Below are positions 22,933 to 36,129 of a stretch of 64,000 bases of DNA, in pieces. Both the position numbers and the translations under genes were made by a program. Numbering within the stretch: position 1 is the stretch's first letter; every line of letters begins with the position of its first letter. A model generated the notes under the pieces. The model searched no databases, had not been told where the DNA came from, and saw only the letters and a list, made by a program, of their open reading frames with translations. Source of the DNA: Diospyros lotus (lineage: Eukaryota > Streptophyta > Magnoliopsida > Ericales > Ebenaceae); NCBI RefSeq assembly GCF_014633365.1, contig NC_068344.1, positions 31,189,170 to 31,253,169 on the forward strand, read 5' to 3'.

Positions 22933-24749
22933 ATCAGTCACTTTGATCTTTGTGGTATATTTCTGAATGATGTGTTCATGGTGTTTTTATAGAAATATGG
23001 AAAAGCCAAAACTGGGGAATGCCCATTTTTTACACAAGAGATCTTTAATCTTCATCTTCTTTTCCTATGCCTGTTTCTTGACAATCAAAGGGCTACTTGT
23101 ATCCAAATCCAAAGGGCCTGAGGGCTTTGTTTTCCTTTCTATCAGAAGGGTAAATTGCATTTTCCTTTCATTTTAATTTTTCTGAGTGAAGTAAAGTTTC
23201 TGTTTTTTTTTTTCCCGTCCTGGTTCCACTCTCAAGCTGATGAACCGAGTGAATCCTTGGAAGTGATCTCTGCATTCACTGCAAACTCAAGACATATTTT
23301 ACCATTATTAGAGGATCTTAAGCAACATCAAGACATGAATAATAATTTTGATTGGAAGAGAGATATCATTGCAAGAATGGGTTCTTTTCTGGGTGGGAAG
23401 AGATTAGTGGCAGACACCTTTTGCAAGCAGGAACTATATGAAATATGAAAAGTGACACTTTAGTTTACCAGCATATAGCCATTGGCAGGAAATGGGAATC
23501 TAATTCATGTTATAACTGGAAGTTTCAAAAACCAGAAGGGTTAATTACATTTCATACCCTTGTGTTTTACACTCAATTGTACTTCGCCCCTGAAATGTAT
23601 GGCATTTTTACAGTCACCTTTATATATAGAAATGGATGAAGATTGAAATTGCTTATAGGTTGTTGTAACGATAGGAACTCTACTTAAACTAAAAGAAAAT
23701 TCTTCCATGGCTTAAGAAATCCTCAAGTCATTTTTGCATCAACAGGAACAAAGGGACTTCTCTGAGATACTGAAGGAACTGGATGAAAAATACACGGCAC
23801 TAGTAATTGCAACCATGAAATGAAAACTTGGTACCAAGGAATAAATTGAGGAGTGCACATAAAGAGAAGGGGAAAAGTAAAGAGGAGAATGCTGAAGAAA
23901 ACACATATTGCTACAAACTCCTGATGGAGTGAATTCGCAGCTGTTGTCGATCTCCCTAGTCTCCAGGAATCAACAGCCATGGGAGTCTCATAAACATGAT
24001 CCAAAAGGATAAGCATCGAATCCAAAGTCGCCATCCGGTAACATGGTTCCTTCTTGTTCCTGTATTATACACACAAAGTCCAATATAAATAGGAAGAAAG
24101 AAAAAAAAAAAAAAAAAGGAACAAATTCTCTGAGGACGGACTAAGGCCAAGAACCAGAAAAAGGTCGAACGCTTCCAAAAATCTTTCAGACGCTCCTAAA
24201 GAAAGCTGCAACAATTTGACTAATATATATACATATATATATATTTAAATTCTTACAAGAATCTATAAGTTAGTGCCTATTGAAAATGTTATTGTTCTTC
24301 AAAACTCTCGTTTTAGATTATTATAATGGAAAATTAATGGTGATACCCGAGTACTTGCAACTGCACCCACTGCATTATGCAACCAGAATTGTCATCACCA
24401 TTCAAAGATTGATCTTTCTACTTCTATTTTTATTTTAGGCTAATAAATATACGCAGAAATACTGAACACAATCCTTACAAAAGAAATAAAAAATACAAAG
24501 AATACAAGACATCAGGAATGGTGCTATTTCTACCCTTTCCACTTATTTACCACTTTTCTCTTGTTACTATCCCTCGGGCAGGTTGCATTTTTCTTTTCTT
24601 CTTCTTTTTTTTTTTTGGGGGTGGGGGCCGCATGGTTTAGGGGTGCTTGGAAATGAGTTAGAATAGTTGGGATAAGATTTGCACCCCAAATGTAGGGATG
24701 AGTTAGGTATCAAAATCTAGGGTTTACATTATCAGAAAGTGGTGGTGGA

Positions 24750-25100
24750 GGTTTCTATTGGAGGATAACTTTTGCGGAGAAAGGTTGTAGCCAGCAAGTA
24801 TGCTAGCATATGAGGAGGTGTGAGGTTAATACCATGCATGGGTTTGTGCTGTGGAAGGGTGTAGACTGGGTTGATAAGTTTGTACAATTTCGAGCCAGTA
24901 ATGGTGCTAGATGTTCTACTTTGCTAGTTGCTGTAGTTATTTCTTGTGCAAGGATTGATGCGGTGCCAATAGAATTAGACATAAATGGAAGGACAGGGAG
25001 ATTGGTTCCCTTGCACTATGTTTTGGAACTAGCATTTATGGAAGGAAAGAAAAGGAAATTCATTGTTCTTATGAGCATATCAAAATATATGTACATTTAA
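24750..25100 (+). pseudogene. LINE ORF2 C-terminal relic
   Basis: The plus strand reads KVVASKYA, then in another frame GFVLWKGVDWVDKFVQFRAS and SNGARC. This follows the region upstream of the zf-RVT domain in plant L1 ORF2 proteins (typically WR..V..KYG ... LWK.I..GWD.F....R...G). Frameshifts and stops show it is decayed, and no LINE tail is visible beside it. Confidence 0.45.
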
Positions 25101-25724
25101 GTTATTTATTTTCCTTTCTGTCACAAAGTTCTAGTTCCAAATGAAGCGTTAGTGGTTGCCCGCATTGTGGGGGATCACATATGAATTTGATATGCATAGA
25201 TAAGAAGATCATTTTATAACTTTCTCTATATTATTATTTGCAAATGGGGGGTTAATCACCTTCACTTGAAGGTCATTAGAAGATAGAAAGCAACTCTTTG
25301 GATGGCAGTTTTTGTCTAGTTAATTCTTCTCAGGGCTACTTTTGACCATTGTGTGACTTCGTATCTTATCTTCTTTGGGCCAGAGTTCTCTGAACCTAGA
25401 GACAGACTACAATTAATTTTATATAGTCTCATGGAAGTGGAGGGTCAAAGGCTATTGAAATTTTTTATGCCTCCATTCCTATTATATGGTAGGAACCTCC
25501 CTCAATTTTCTTCTTCCTTGGTTGAGAGATATTATATCTTCCCTTTTGGCTTTCTTCAGCTTTTGAATGAGTTTTATGTTTTATGTGCCTGTAGATCATT
25601 TTATTTACTACCTTTTCTATTTAACTTTTATTCGTATAGGATAGACACACAACTCCTGCCCACCCCACCCCCAACACACACACACACAAATTCAAGTATC
25701 TTGAATCCATACTGGAAGATCATA

Positions 25725-25765
25725 ACAAAAAAACAGCATATCAAGCCTTAATTTCACTAGGGTAA
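25725..25765 (-). repeat. LINE 3'-end fragment
   Basis: The stretch CATATCAAGCCTTAATTTC followed by ACTAGGGTAAGCC resembles the reverse complement of the common plant LINE 3' tail region. Related copies are at 27215-27300 and 43475-43535. Confidence 0.4.
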
Positions 25766-25843
25766 GCCAGATCAAAAAATTTATATTGAAAGAAATTTAG
25801 AGAAAATAGTTTCTATCTTTCTATTAAAGCTGCAATAACAAAA

Positions 25844-28800
25844 CTAAAAATATGATTGTACCCGTTTGATCATTGCATTCATTAGATCATCCAAGGAGTC
25901 ATAGCCATTTTGAAAGCCACCTTGCAACTTTGTCTGCTCCAGAAGATAGTCTTTGCTGGACCTCAATTTTAAGTCCATAGCAGATTTCTCATTCCCATTG
26001 TCTGGCATGAGAGTTGACACATCGCTGTTAATTGCTTGGCCAATCAAGGTTGTATCCATCTTTCTATGAAAGACTCCATTATTTTGATAACCATTCTGGC
26101 TCAATGGGCCTCCATTTGCAGGAATAATAGAGTTCAAAGTGCAGAAATTTTGATTGAAGTGTTGGGTATAATCCTGTCTATGTTCTCCCCACCTCTGTTC
26201 TGTCACATGGTTCATATTTTGAACATCACTGACCAAACCTGTTTGGCATGGAATTTCTCCTCTTAAATCTTCCATGGTCACAGAACTTGTATTGGTGGAA
26301 GAAAATTCAAGTGGCCCATTATGAATTTGCTGGCTAGTTGAACAATCATTATTTCTCATGCCATAATGAGGCAGCCGATCATGGTTAAAAGTTTCCCTTG
26401 ACGATAAAGGATTTGACGAAAAAGATGGCAGGATGGTACTCTGCCAGTTGTCATTGCATCTTCCGTTCTCCAGAATACTAGAGCCACTAATGCCGGTATT
26501 AACTTGCTCCGGAATGAAAGCACCCACTTTGAAAGAGGACTGGTTACTGAACACTCCCCCACCTTGTGTTTGTTGTGGATTTCCCATTACAATCAAAGGA
26601 TTGGTCGAGGAATTAGGTAGAGAGCTTCTTGGCCTACCAACCAGAACCCTATTATCTCCGAAGCTACTTCCACTATCAACTGCTACTCCAGTGTCTAAGG
26701 TGCTGCCGGATGTAAAAATTGCGGGATCATTAGGAGAATTAAACTCTGTAATGTGGGGAGTGCACTTATTCTGGACAAGCTCAGATGATGTTGAAATCCC
26801 CTGAAATAAACCGGCATTTTGGTTGGTAGGTAAAACAACTGACTGGTACTTCCCAAGGGTAGAAATAGAGTTGCTTATGTTTTGGGTATGATTTGGTTGG
26901 ATCAGTGCAGAAGAAGACAGGCTGCGGAGGCTAACACCAGCAGGGCTATTCAATCTACCAAGCATCCCACCAGTTTGATATGATGACAAAGCAGAACTGG
27001 AAAACCGCCCTGGTCCGGACAATGTTCGGAAATCACCAAGCCCATCTAGCGCACTCATGCGCATATAAGAGGAATCACTACCGCCTAATGCAGCAACCAT
27101 ATTTGCTTGCTGGGTTGCCACAGAACTTATCCTTTTGAGGTAAAGCCTGTATTTCTGCAGGATGATACACAAAAATAAGCATGTTTTCAGCCATAAAAAA
27201 TTATTCCCGAAATGTCAAAAACTACAACAACAATCCCAAGCTAGGGTTGGCTACATAAAGTCTAGATCTCAAGCCATCCTTATCCGTGGACATATCTACT
27301 AAAGGACCATTATATTATACATTCGAAATGTCAATAAAACTGAAGTAGTTTGCAACTTATTCAACAGGAGGTGCACCACTCAGCTTGACTAAGTCATGCT
27401 TCACCTGGTTGGTTAGGTGTATTGCCTCTCATTGAAGGTCAATCATTGCTCAAGGTGCCTATTTTTGAATGGTTTCACAACCTTTTCATGCATTTCAAGC
27501 TGAGTCCACATATTCTAAGCTTTGGCTTCCATGTTGGTATGGAGTTGATGCTCATTGATCCTTGATTAAGTGTTTGATGAATTAATATAGTGCAAGGAAC
27601 CTAAATGTTGAGCTTCTGCCTTCTTGAGAAGGATATTTCCATTTTTTCGCATTCAAATAATTCAGAAATAACAATTTTGAAATATCCAATGTGCATTTCA
27701 TTTCCACTTTTAGAAGTAACGAAATTTTAGGAATTATTCATGAAAACGCTGCCAAAATCTATGCATACTAGTGAACTCTAACATCAACAATTTCACCTGA
27801 TCCATTTCCATATTCCAAAATATTTGTCAAGCTAAATATGACCTGACAGTCACTGGTCTGAGTTGCAACAACTTATTTGCAAAAGGTAAAGGAAAGTCTG
27901 TGTGCGAATACAACTCTCCCCCAACCATTGCAAAGCGAGGAGTCTTGTGCATTGGGAACACACTTGTTACCAAATAATTCATCTGTCAAAGCTTCACAGC
28001 AAAGAAAATCTGCTAAACTAACAAGAAGCAAGACGTAAGGTTTGTACCTGAAGATGGCTTGCAACATTTTCCCTTGTAATCCCTTCAACATTCATAAGGT
28101 CGAGAATTCTTTTAGGAACAGCTTCTGCATTAGAAAGGGGAAGACACAGATGTCAATCATCACAACAGTTATATATGAAATCCAAAGATTATCAATGTCA
28201 TTTAAGGACTCACTCTCAATGCCTAATTGGTTAACAGCTGCAACAAACTTCCTGTGAAGCTCTATTGACCAAACAACTCGAGGTTTCTTCTGGGTAGTTG
28301 GGTCCTCACTCTCATGCCCATTCTCTTTGCATTCTTCTTCCTCATCTTTTCTTTTTCTGCTGAGCTTCCCATTTGGATCTGCATTACCTGCAGATGCAGA
28401 TCCTTGCCCACCTTCTCGATCTCCTTGGTGGGCCTTGTCTTGATTCGTGGACCTGTTTTGGTGCTGGGAGTCAAATTTTTTTCTCCTAATGACATGCTGC
28501 CAAATGTTTTTCAACTCCTCAATTCGAACAGGTTTTACCAAGTAGTCGCAAGCACCATGAGTAATCCCCTTCATCACAAACTTTGGATCACTGTGTCCTG
28601 ACAACACTGGGACATTAAACAAAGTCAAAGATCAGTAAATGCACAATTTCTGCATGGGCACAACGAGATATTTTGTGGCAAATTGGACAATTTGCAATAA
28701 AAAATAAAACATAAAAGATCATGCTCCATGAAAGATCAGGAATTCAGGGGAGAGATTAATCTTGCTTACTGATGACGGGAAGGTCCATTTCAAGACCCAC

Positions 28801-29965
28801 AAGCTCCAGAAGCTTGAAACCATCCATGTCTGGCATTTCCACATCACTGATAACCAGATCAAATCTGTTTTTGTTTTCTCTTAACATTTTCAATGCCATT
28901 TTTGCCTGGCCGGTTGTTGTAACTGCAAATAGCATAAATATTTGAGAGCTTAACCTACAATAAAGAGTATGTGCGATGTTTGGCGCTAGGATTTTTTGCA
29001 GAATGTTGCGTAAATGCATTCTTACACACACACAAGAAAATTATTTCTGCTTTCCTTTTCCTTCGAAATCTTCTAGTTTTGAACATAACACCAGAAGTAC
29101 AATACAAAGAAAGGTATTTGAGACAGGAACAGTAGAAACAGGTGCGTAACTAATGAATCCAACCAAAAACATAATTAAAGAAAATAATGAAATTCAGAAA
29201 GATGATGAACACTAATGTTTAAAACTGAACCCAAGATGTAATGGCAGAAGAAAAGTTCAACCTCTCACTGAGTTAACTGGAACTCTAAATCTCAATTTGG
29301 GGTGTGCAGAAATAAAACAAAATCAATAACAACTTAGAAACTGTCACTGAGAAAAAAAATAAAAAGAAAAAGAACCACAAGAGATATTTGAACCATGAAC
29401 GTGTCACTGTTCATGAAACTAAAAATGGGACTACAAGAATGAAAAACACACTTGATCAAGAGATATTTGAACCATGACCTCCCAGAAATTCAGTAAAAGA
29501 TTCTGAATTAAGACGCAGGATCAAGCATCCACTTCTCAGAACCACAATAATTTCAGAAAAAGGGCAAAAATTGAAACACCAAAAGTCAACAGAGGAATTG
29601 CCACCATCACCATGTAAATGAAATCAACAAAACACGCAAGGATTAATAAAACAGGAAGCTAAAACCTAAAGAACATCCAAGGGAGATTGCATTAACTTCA
29701 ATGACAACGCAAATTGGGTCAGAAATACAAGGAACAACAATGGCAGAGACATACGATTTCCGATAATTAGAGAGAAAATTTAGAACGGGAACCAAAAAAC
29801 AAGTTTTGAAGAGGAGAAAATCAAACCCTGGTACTGGCAGCTCCTAAGCATACGATCCAAAATCTTCAAACAAGACGGGTTATCATCAACCGCAAGAACG
29901 CGCAAACCCACCGGAAAATTATCATTTTCAGTCCCTAAACTTGCCCTACTTTCCTCCACGGTCAT
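25844..29965 (-). CDS. Type-B two-component response regulator (ARR10/ARR12-like), 5 coding exons
   Basis: Coding exons on the minus strand are 29965-29827, 28922-28770, 28606-28214, 28124-28048 and 27154-25844, giving 690 residues with every intron GT-AG and in frame. The receiver domain (about 20-137) has acidic D27/D28, phospho-acceptor D73 in [14 protein letters not shown] and K122 in YLVKPVR. A basic, acidic-rich linker leads to the GARP/Myb-like DNA-binding domain (about 204-258: [15 protein letters not shown], then [16 protein letters not shown]). The long Gln/Asn/Ser-rich C-terminus ends [15 protein letters not shown]. These proteins receive phosphate from His-phosphotransfer proteins and activate cytokinin genes in the nucleus. 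The linker and post-GARP sequence ([17 protein letters not shown]) favour ARR10/ARR12 over ARR1/ARR2. Confidence 0.93.
27215..27300 (-). repeat. LINE 3'-end fragment in ARR intron 4
   Basis: ACAACAACAATCCCAAGCTA followed by GGGTTGGCTACAT resembles the reverse complement of the tail region of plant LINEs, including the CAA-type repeat. It is short and diverged. Confidence 0.45.
27840..27968 (+). repeat. SINE copy in ARR intron 4
   Basis: Box-B-like GGTCTGAGTTGCA is followed by TTGCAAAAGGTAAAGGAAAG, a pyrimidine-rich CTCTCCCCCAACC and GAGTCTTGTGCATTGGG. This order matches a widespread plant tRNA-derived SINE body as I remember it. Related copies lie at 42590-42670 and 43000-43105. Confidence 0.5.
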
Positions 29966-30400
29966 CTTCGAAGAACAATGTTGAGAAACCCAGATGAAAA
30001 CAGAGATCAGGGCGCAAAAAACTTTGGGTTTTGAACACTGAAAACTCTGATCTTTTAGAACTTGCTAACAAACCCAGAAGGCAGAAGAATCCAATGATGG
30101 GTGGCCTTGGAAGGGATCAACAAGAGAGTGAGTGAATAAAGACAGATTGAGACTGGTTTTAACAAGCAAAGCTGTACATGTTGACAATGATGGTGATTGC
30201 CAGAACAGAGTGAATGGCTTCAACCCAACAATACAATAAATCAAATCATATTGGTACTTTAGTAATCACATATATCTCTCTCTCTCTCTCTCTCTCTGTC
30301 TGTCTCCCCCCCTGCTTTTTCTTCTCTTTCTCGTAGAATAGAAAAACCCTCTTTCCAATGTTATATTATATATAGTCCGATGTGCGACACAAAATGTGTG
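29966..30400 (-). promoter_or_regulatory. 5' UTR and core promoter region of the type-B ARR gene
   Basis: On the minus strand a TATA-like CTATATATAATATAA (30374-30360) lies about 400 bp before the ATG. A CT dinucleotide tract (30276-30297 on the plus strand, so GA-rich in the transcript sense) lies between them. Transcription start is inferred, not observed. Confidence 0.45.
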
Positions 30401-32828
30401 TATTTATGCATACATATTAATATTGCCATGAATAATGGAGCAACTTTTACTTTCTTTCTCAGAAGCCACTAACCAGAGGAGGAGTGCATATTTGGAAGTG
30501 GAAGAATTGGGGAGATGATACCATGCTTCTAGGGTCTACCAAGACACAGATGGACCCTTATCCTTTTTGTCTTGCTAGGGCCTGATCAGAGATCATCATT
30601 GATCCTGAGGCTCTGATCAACGGCCATGATCTGTGCCTGACCACAAAGATACTGTGTGGTGGCCCACACCAACTTTTGGTCACATGTGGCTCAATGGTGT
30701 GTTTGAAAATGTTAAGGTTCATTCCAAATGATGCCCTTTTGGGGTTCCATGATTTGCCCTTGAATTGGGGGGGAGGAAGAAGATGGGTTTGGTAGGGTAA
30801 ATCCGTAGGGGTAGAATGGTGAAAGAAGAGGGTGGGTTAAATCCATTCAGAATCTGTGTAGAATCTTGTTAATTATGTGGGGGCTGTAATGGCGCAATGA
30901 TTCAGAGAATTTTTCTTTCTTAGAAATAATTTATGGCCAAAGATGATTTCTTGATTCTTAATGGTTGGACGGAGGGAGTGATTATCCTTTTACTTATAAC
31001 GGCATGAGGACCCACCCACCACCACCACTACATGATGAAATGAGTTTAAATTAAGAAAAATAGGTATATTCTATCCAAAATTAAGAAGATAGGGAATAGG
31101 GATGGATAGAGGATCTTTTAACATTATATTTTAAATTTTTTATTTGATATAAATGTATTTTATTTTTTGTTTTGGATATGATTGGAAAAATATATAATTA
31201 AGAATACAACACAATGTTTAATCATAAAATTACCTTTAAATCTCAATATAACTTGATGGGTTGGCCTGGCCCCCATGTTAAGGGAAGTACAAATTTAGGA
31301 ATTGGCAATTGGCACCCCCCCGGGCCCCTATGACTTGCTATTATCAAGCTAATGGTAATGGAATTACCTTTTCTATTTTACCCAATAAAGCGTATGAAAA
31401 CTTTCTCAACATAGATGAATGAATGACCACCCTTTAATATAATAGATTGTCTAATACATAATACATGTAGGGCTGTACCCATTTGGATTAATTTGGGTTT
31501 CAAGCAATTTTAAATCCAAATTTTAAGTTTTAGCATATATATATATTTATTTATACTACAATTTCTAAAACCAAACTGTATATTGATGATGAAAAGTGGG
31601 TTACCCTGCAAATGAAGGTACTTCCCTTTTTAACTAATTACAATGCACTCATAAAGTTTGCCTTGCAAAACACAACTCAAGCAACTATGCACAAGGATTT
31701 TTCTTTTTTAGTTCCTTCCATGAGATGTTATATAAATTTGTATGAAAAATTATAATAACAACTTTATTTGACTTTTTTTTGTATAAAATTTGTTATATCA
31801 CATATTTATTTGTGTAATTTTATTAGGGGTTGTTTAAATTCTAATCCTGATTGGAAGATTGAACCAAAAAATTCAATTTAATCTAAGACTAAATAGGTTC
31901 TGATTTGGACATTTAAGAATTTGATCTTCAGTTTAGTTCTAATTTTGAATCGAAAATTAAATAAATTATAAAAATAATAAAATTATTTACTATTTAATTT
32001 GTCTACATAATATTTTTTATTATATTAATTACTAGTTTAATATGTATTTTACTAAAATGTAAAATGTGTTTGCAAATCAATAAGTTGGAGTATTATAACA
32101 ACTTTAAGAAACTACTATGTGATTCCACTCGGATGAACTTTTAAGTTCTCAAAAAAACCTTAAATTAGTTCAAATCTTAAATTGAGATCTAATATAACGA
32201 TATGAATGGTTAGATTTACTTAAAAATATGACTCAATACAACTCAAACAAGTACTAAGGTAGGCTCAGCCCCAAGCCAAAGCCCAAGTCCATACCCCCAA
32301 TTATCTCTTTTAGCTTAGTGAGAAAATCAAGTTTGACTATTCATGTGATTTTATCATAATTTATGTTGACTCTTCAATCTATCTACAAAATAAAACACGT
32401 AATATACCAATATTTATGGCATGACTATTTTTTTATTTTCAAGCATAATAAAACTCAAATGATCCATTAAGAGACTAAACCCCACACTCATTTCTTACCC
32501 AAAAAAAAAAAATCAAGATAAGCTCAAGCTCGAAAATTGCTTGAATAACTTGAAATCGTAAAAAAAAAAAAAAAAAAACTCAAAAGCACTCATCACCATC
32601 CACTCAAAACATCTCCACCGCCAGCTCAATAATCATACCATCTTCACTCCTCTGTACTTATATAGCTCTTACTTTAGTATTTTAAGAAATATATATAAAA
32701 ATAGAAAATATATATATGTTCAAATTGAACTCAATTTGACCAAACTAAACGACACTGGTCTAGCTTGGTCTTTGATCCAATTTAAAAAACTCAATTCCAA
32801 TTCCATCTAATCTAAGGTTTATATCAAC

Positions 32829-33057
32829 TAAAGATGTGTTTGATAGTATTTAGACAGAAAGAAAAATATTTTTCAACTTATATGGAAAATAAAAATCACT
32901 TCCTTAGATGGATTTTTCCATGGAAAAGAACTAAAAACATACTTTAATAATTGTACCATGAAATTAAATTCTATGAAAAATATAGTGTGTCAAACATCAA
33001 AGATGAAATTCAATTTCTTAGATGAGACATTTTTCATGTTATTAAACACACTCTAAA
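32829..33057. repeat. Candidate MITE with GTGTGTTT termini
   Basis: The left end reads GATGTGTTTGATAGTATTTA. The right end, inverted, reads GAGTGTGTTTAATAACATGA, followed on both sides by AAAAAT-type sequence, which gives imperfect inverted repeats. The inside contains TTTTTCCATGGAAAA. It resembles short elements common in tree genomes. The target duplication was not resolved. Confidence 0.4.
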
Positions 33058-33489
33058 ATAAATATTGTTCTTTCCGACCCAAAAGGTTATCAAATAAGTG
33101 ATTCTAAGATGTCAGAACTGGTTCTGGTGATCGAAATAAGAGATGACAACATTTGCAAAACACTTTGATGGTAAAATGGGTAAAGGATTAAGTTGGTAGG
33201 GGGTCGATAGGTTAAAAAGAATACACCTTGGGTTGTGAGCGCAAGTTGGCTTATATAGAGGAAATAAGGGGTTCCCTAACATGCAGGTAGGCCATTGAAT
33301 GTTGTAGTAGGATGAGACGGTATCCAGTGCTAATAAAGCTTTCTGACAGAGGTATGGTGCCACAAAATTCTCATTAAATATTATATTAAATATCGATGGA
33401 ACTTGTAATGGGCGCAGTGCTACAAATACAAACGTGATGATCATCACTGTTAACAGACATAGGGCCGAGATCAAACCAAAAGGTCGATA

Positions 33490-33551
33490 AAGGTTTTGAA
33501 TAGCCTAATTATGTCAGTATAAGGTTTTGAACAGCCTAATTATGTCAGTAT
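33490..33551. repeat. 31-bp tandem duplication
   Basis: Two adjacent copies (33490-33520 and 33521-33551) of a unit containing TAGCCTAATTATGTCAGTAT differ at one base (AATAGCC versus AACAGCC). Confidence 0.9.
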
Positions 33552-36129
33552 AGTCCAAATACTTTCATTTTTATATAAAAATTACACATAAATTCCGTAC
33601 CTAAAAACTTTATCAATTAACACGTTTTGCTGCAAGATATAATTTTTGGATACAATATTTTTGGTTTAGATTATCATATCTTTCAAAATTTATAAACCAA
33701 ACTATTCAAAAAAAAAAAATTAAAACAAATAAATCAAGAGAAGATAATCAACACCACCAAAGATAGTAATTCAACTTAAAAAAAGTCATAATTTTGATTC
33801 ATGGCTAGAGAGTCGCACCTCGTTACCACAATAATCTTTTATTTTAGATCTCACGTCAACAAAGCTATTAAGGGCACACTTAATAGCTTATTAGGGAGAA
33901 AGAAATTTGAAGATTACGTGTAAAAATATATCATGTTCGATGGATGGATGTAGAAGTTGACAAAATGCTGCTGTTGCTGGACACCCTTGCATTGTACATT
34001 TGTACCTGTAGATATGCTGATATCAGCATTTTCGGCCGCCCGATGGCCCATTTGATATTCCAGTGGACCCACACGAAGAGAAAAGGCTGCCATCTCTGAT
34101 GGCGACACCTAGACATGGGATTTTCCTTTTAATAAGCCGCAAGAAACGACAACTTCACATGCAGGAGGAAGATAATAAATAAAACACGCACACGCACACG
34201 GACACGCGAGAGAGAGAGGATATATATGAAACATAATTATTTAAAATAATTATTATTCAGTTTTGTAATATTTTCTTTACCTTAATTCCCGCTCCCATAA
34301 GTATCAAATAATGAATGGAGGGTGAAAAAAATAAAAAAATAAATAAATCTAATAATAATAATGACAATAATAATTAAAATTAAAACTTAATGGTGTAATT
34401 TAGCCATTGATGAAAGACAGTCACTTTATCTCAATCTACTGATAACAATAGTGATTGTTAGGCTATGGCTGATTCAAAACTTTAGCCATTTGAGCGTCAC
34501 TCCATCTTATTATATTTTAAAGATTTAATAGAAAGAATTGAAGCAAATCTCTTATCCTCATTAGCAGATATTCTTTATGATTGATAGGCCAGCATTAGCC
34601 ATTTAGCCCCTAAAACAATCATTTTTGGACCCCATAGCCATAAAAACCCCTTCCAGTTTAGCGCTACCTAAACAGCCAAAAACACTCTCTTAAATTAACA
34701 TTAAATTCCCATCATGAGGGTATCACTTTTATAATTGGATTTTTGTTTTTTTTTTCGGCTAAATGTTCTTTTCCTCTTTCAGTTGCACCACAATCAGAAC
34801 CATCTAAAGCCTTATTATGTGCTTGTTGGTTTGGAAGCCAATAAATTGTATTGTTCCAAAGCCTTCTTAATATTGTCGCAATCATTCTACTCTGCCAAAC
34901 AAAGGATAAGTACAAACTAATTAGAAGACTAAGAAATTATAACTAAATGGGTCCTCTATTTTCTAAATAGTGAAAACGAATGCCAAAAATTTCATATAAT
35001 TATGCAAAAAATATACTCTTTTTTTTTTTTGAATAATGAATGCAGATAAGAACTTAAGTTTTTATATAATTTGAAAAATACCCAATTGGATGCTACAACT
35101 TCAAGGGCCCCACTGTGCCTCTCTTAAAAGTAAATTAACTTTACTTGGTATGTTTGGAAGTGGATGTGTGGGTCCCACATGGCACAAGCTGGGATAATGT
35201 AATCCATATTTTGTAGTCCAATCAAAGGATTGCGAGCATGCAAATCTTTACCTTTTGTTAATGCTGCTTCGCATGTTCTGTAAATAAATATATATATATT
35301 TATTTAAAATTTTTGTAAATAAAATATTATAAAAATAATGTAACAAATAATTTTTTACTCAATTAGAGTTGGTAAAATCTCATATATTAAAAAATAAAAA
35401 TAAAAATTTATTTTTATGATAAATTATATTATTTTATATGAAAATTATGCATAGAATTTTTGCTTATAACTTATTATCTCTTATAAAATATGCTTACCGA
35501 CCAAATAATCTAATCATTGCTTGTGCGCATGCATGACTATTGAACTTTAACTATTAAGGACACAATTACAATAATTAGTTTAAATTACAGTTAACCCCCT
35601 TATATTTGAGGATTCTCAAGGAGGCCCTTTATAATTTATATTTGTTATGTAAGGCCAATATATTTATTTTTATCAAAGACACCTTTCCTACTTAAGAAAA
35701 TTAGTTGGAAACTTGCAATAATAGCATATAACTAAAAGCGTAAAGGCCTTACATTAAAAGTTAATCACAAATAGCTTTGAGTAGAATTTTATTTGACAAT
35801 TTAATATGATTTGATCTTTTACTAGGTCTACCTACACATTCTATAAAGAAATGTGACTAGTCTTAGGGTTAAGCATCTTCAAAATTGGTGAAAAATTGTT
35901 TAGAAAAGTTGACTCTTTTAATATAAAAAAAAGTCAAAGTGAATATTCAAAATCAAACCATTTTAAAAAGTTGCAACATAGACATCAATTTATTTAATTA
36001 ACTACTCAAGATAGTTAAATTAGTGACTACTCAAAAAGTCATGTAACTAAAAAAATACTCTTAAAACTCGATAAATTATACCACTTTAAGAGGCATAGTG
36101 AGAGAAAAATTAAAGATTTATTGAAATAC

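Larger units (their letters stand above)
22933..25843. other. Spacer between the convergent CBP60 and type-B ARR genes
   Basis: It begins with the CBP60 3' UTR. A polar open stretch at 23230-23447 (+; contains SLEVISAFTANSRHILPLLE) resembles coding sequence but was not recognised. On the minus strand an acceptor-like TATAATACAG near 24058 precedes a short frame ending DAYPFGSCL-stop (about 24057-23990), possibly a lone terminal exon relic. LINE relics occur at 24750-25100 and 25725-25765. The rest is AT-rich with short homopolymer runs. Confidence 0.4.
30401..36129. other. Gene-poor AT-rich spacer
   Basis: No host gene is supported. The stretch contains a candidate MITE (32829-33057), a possible minus-strand LTR relic with a TATA-like CTATATAA near 33260 (about 33110-33480), a 31-bp tandem pair (33490-33551), and a short GC-richer open frame at 33914-34108 on the minus strand with no recognised product. 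The remainder is AT-rich with poly-A and TA tracts. Confidence 0.4.

Noticed and set aside
25353..25751. 132-codon plus-strand frame
   Set aside because: Hydrophobic, AT-biased and ending in an ACAC microsatellite and a LINE tail fragment; no coding evidence.
33112..33474. 120-codon minus-strand frame
   Set aside because: It has no recognised domain; the surroundings look like an LTR relic with a TATA-like box, so a host gene is not supported.
33914..34108. 64-codon minus-strand frame with higher GC than its surroundings
   Set aside because: No splice partners, family match or promoter were found; left as unexplained spacer.
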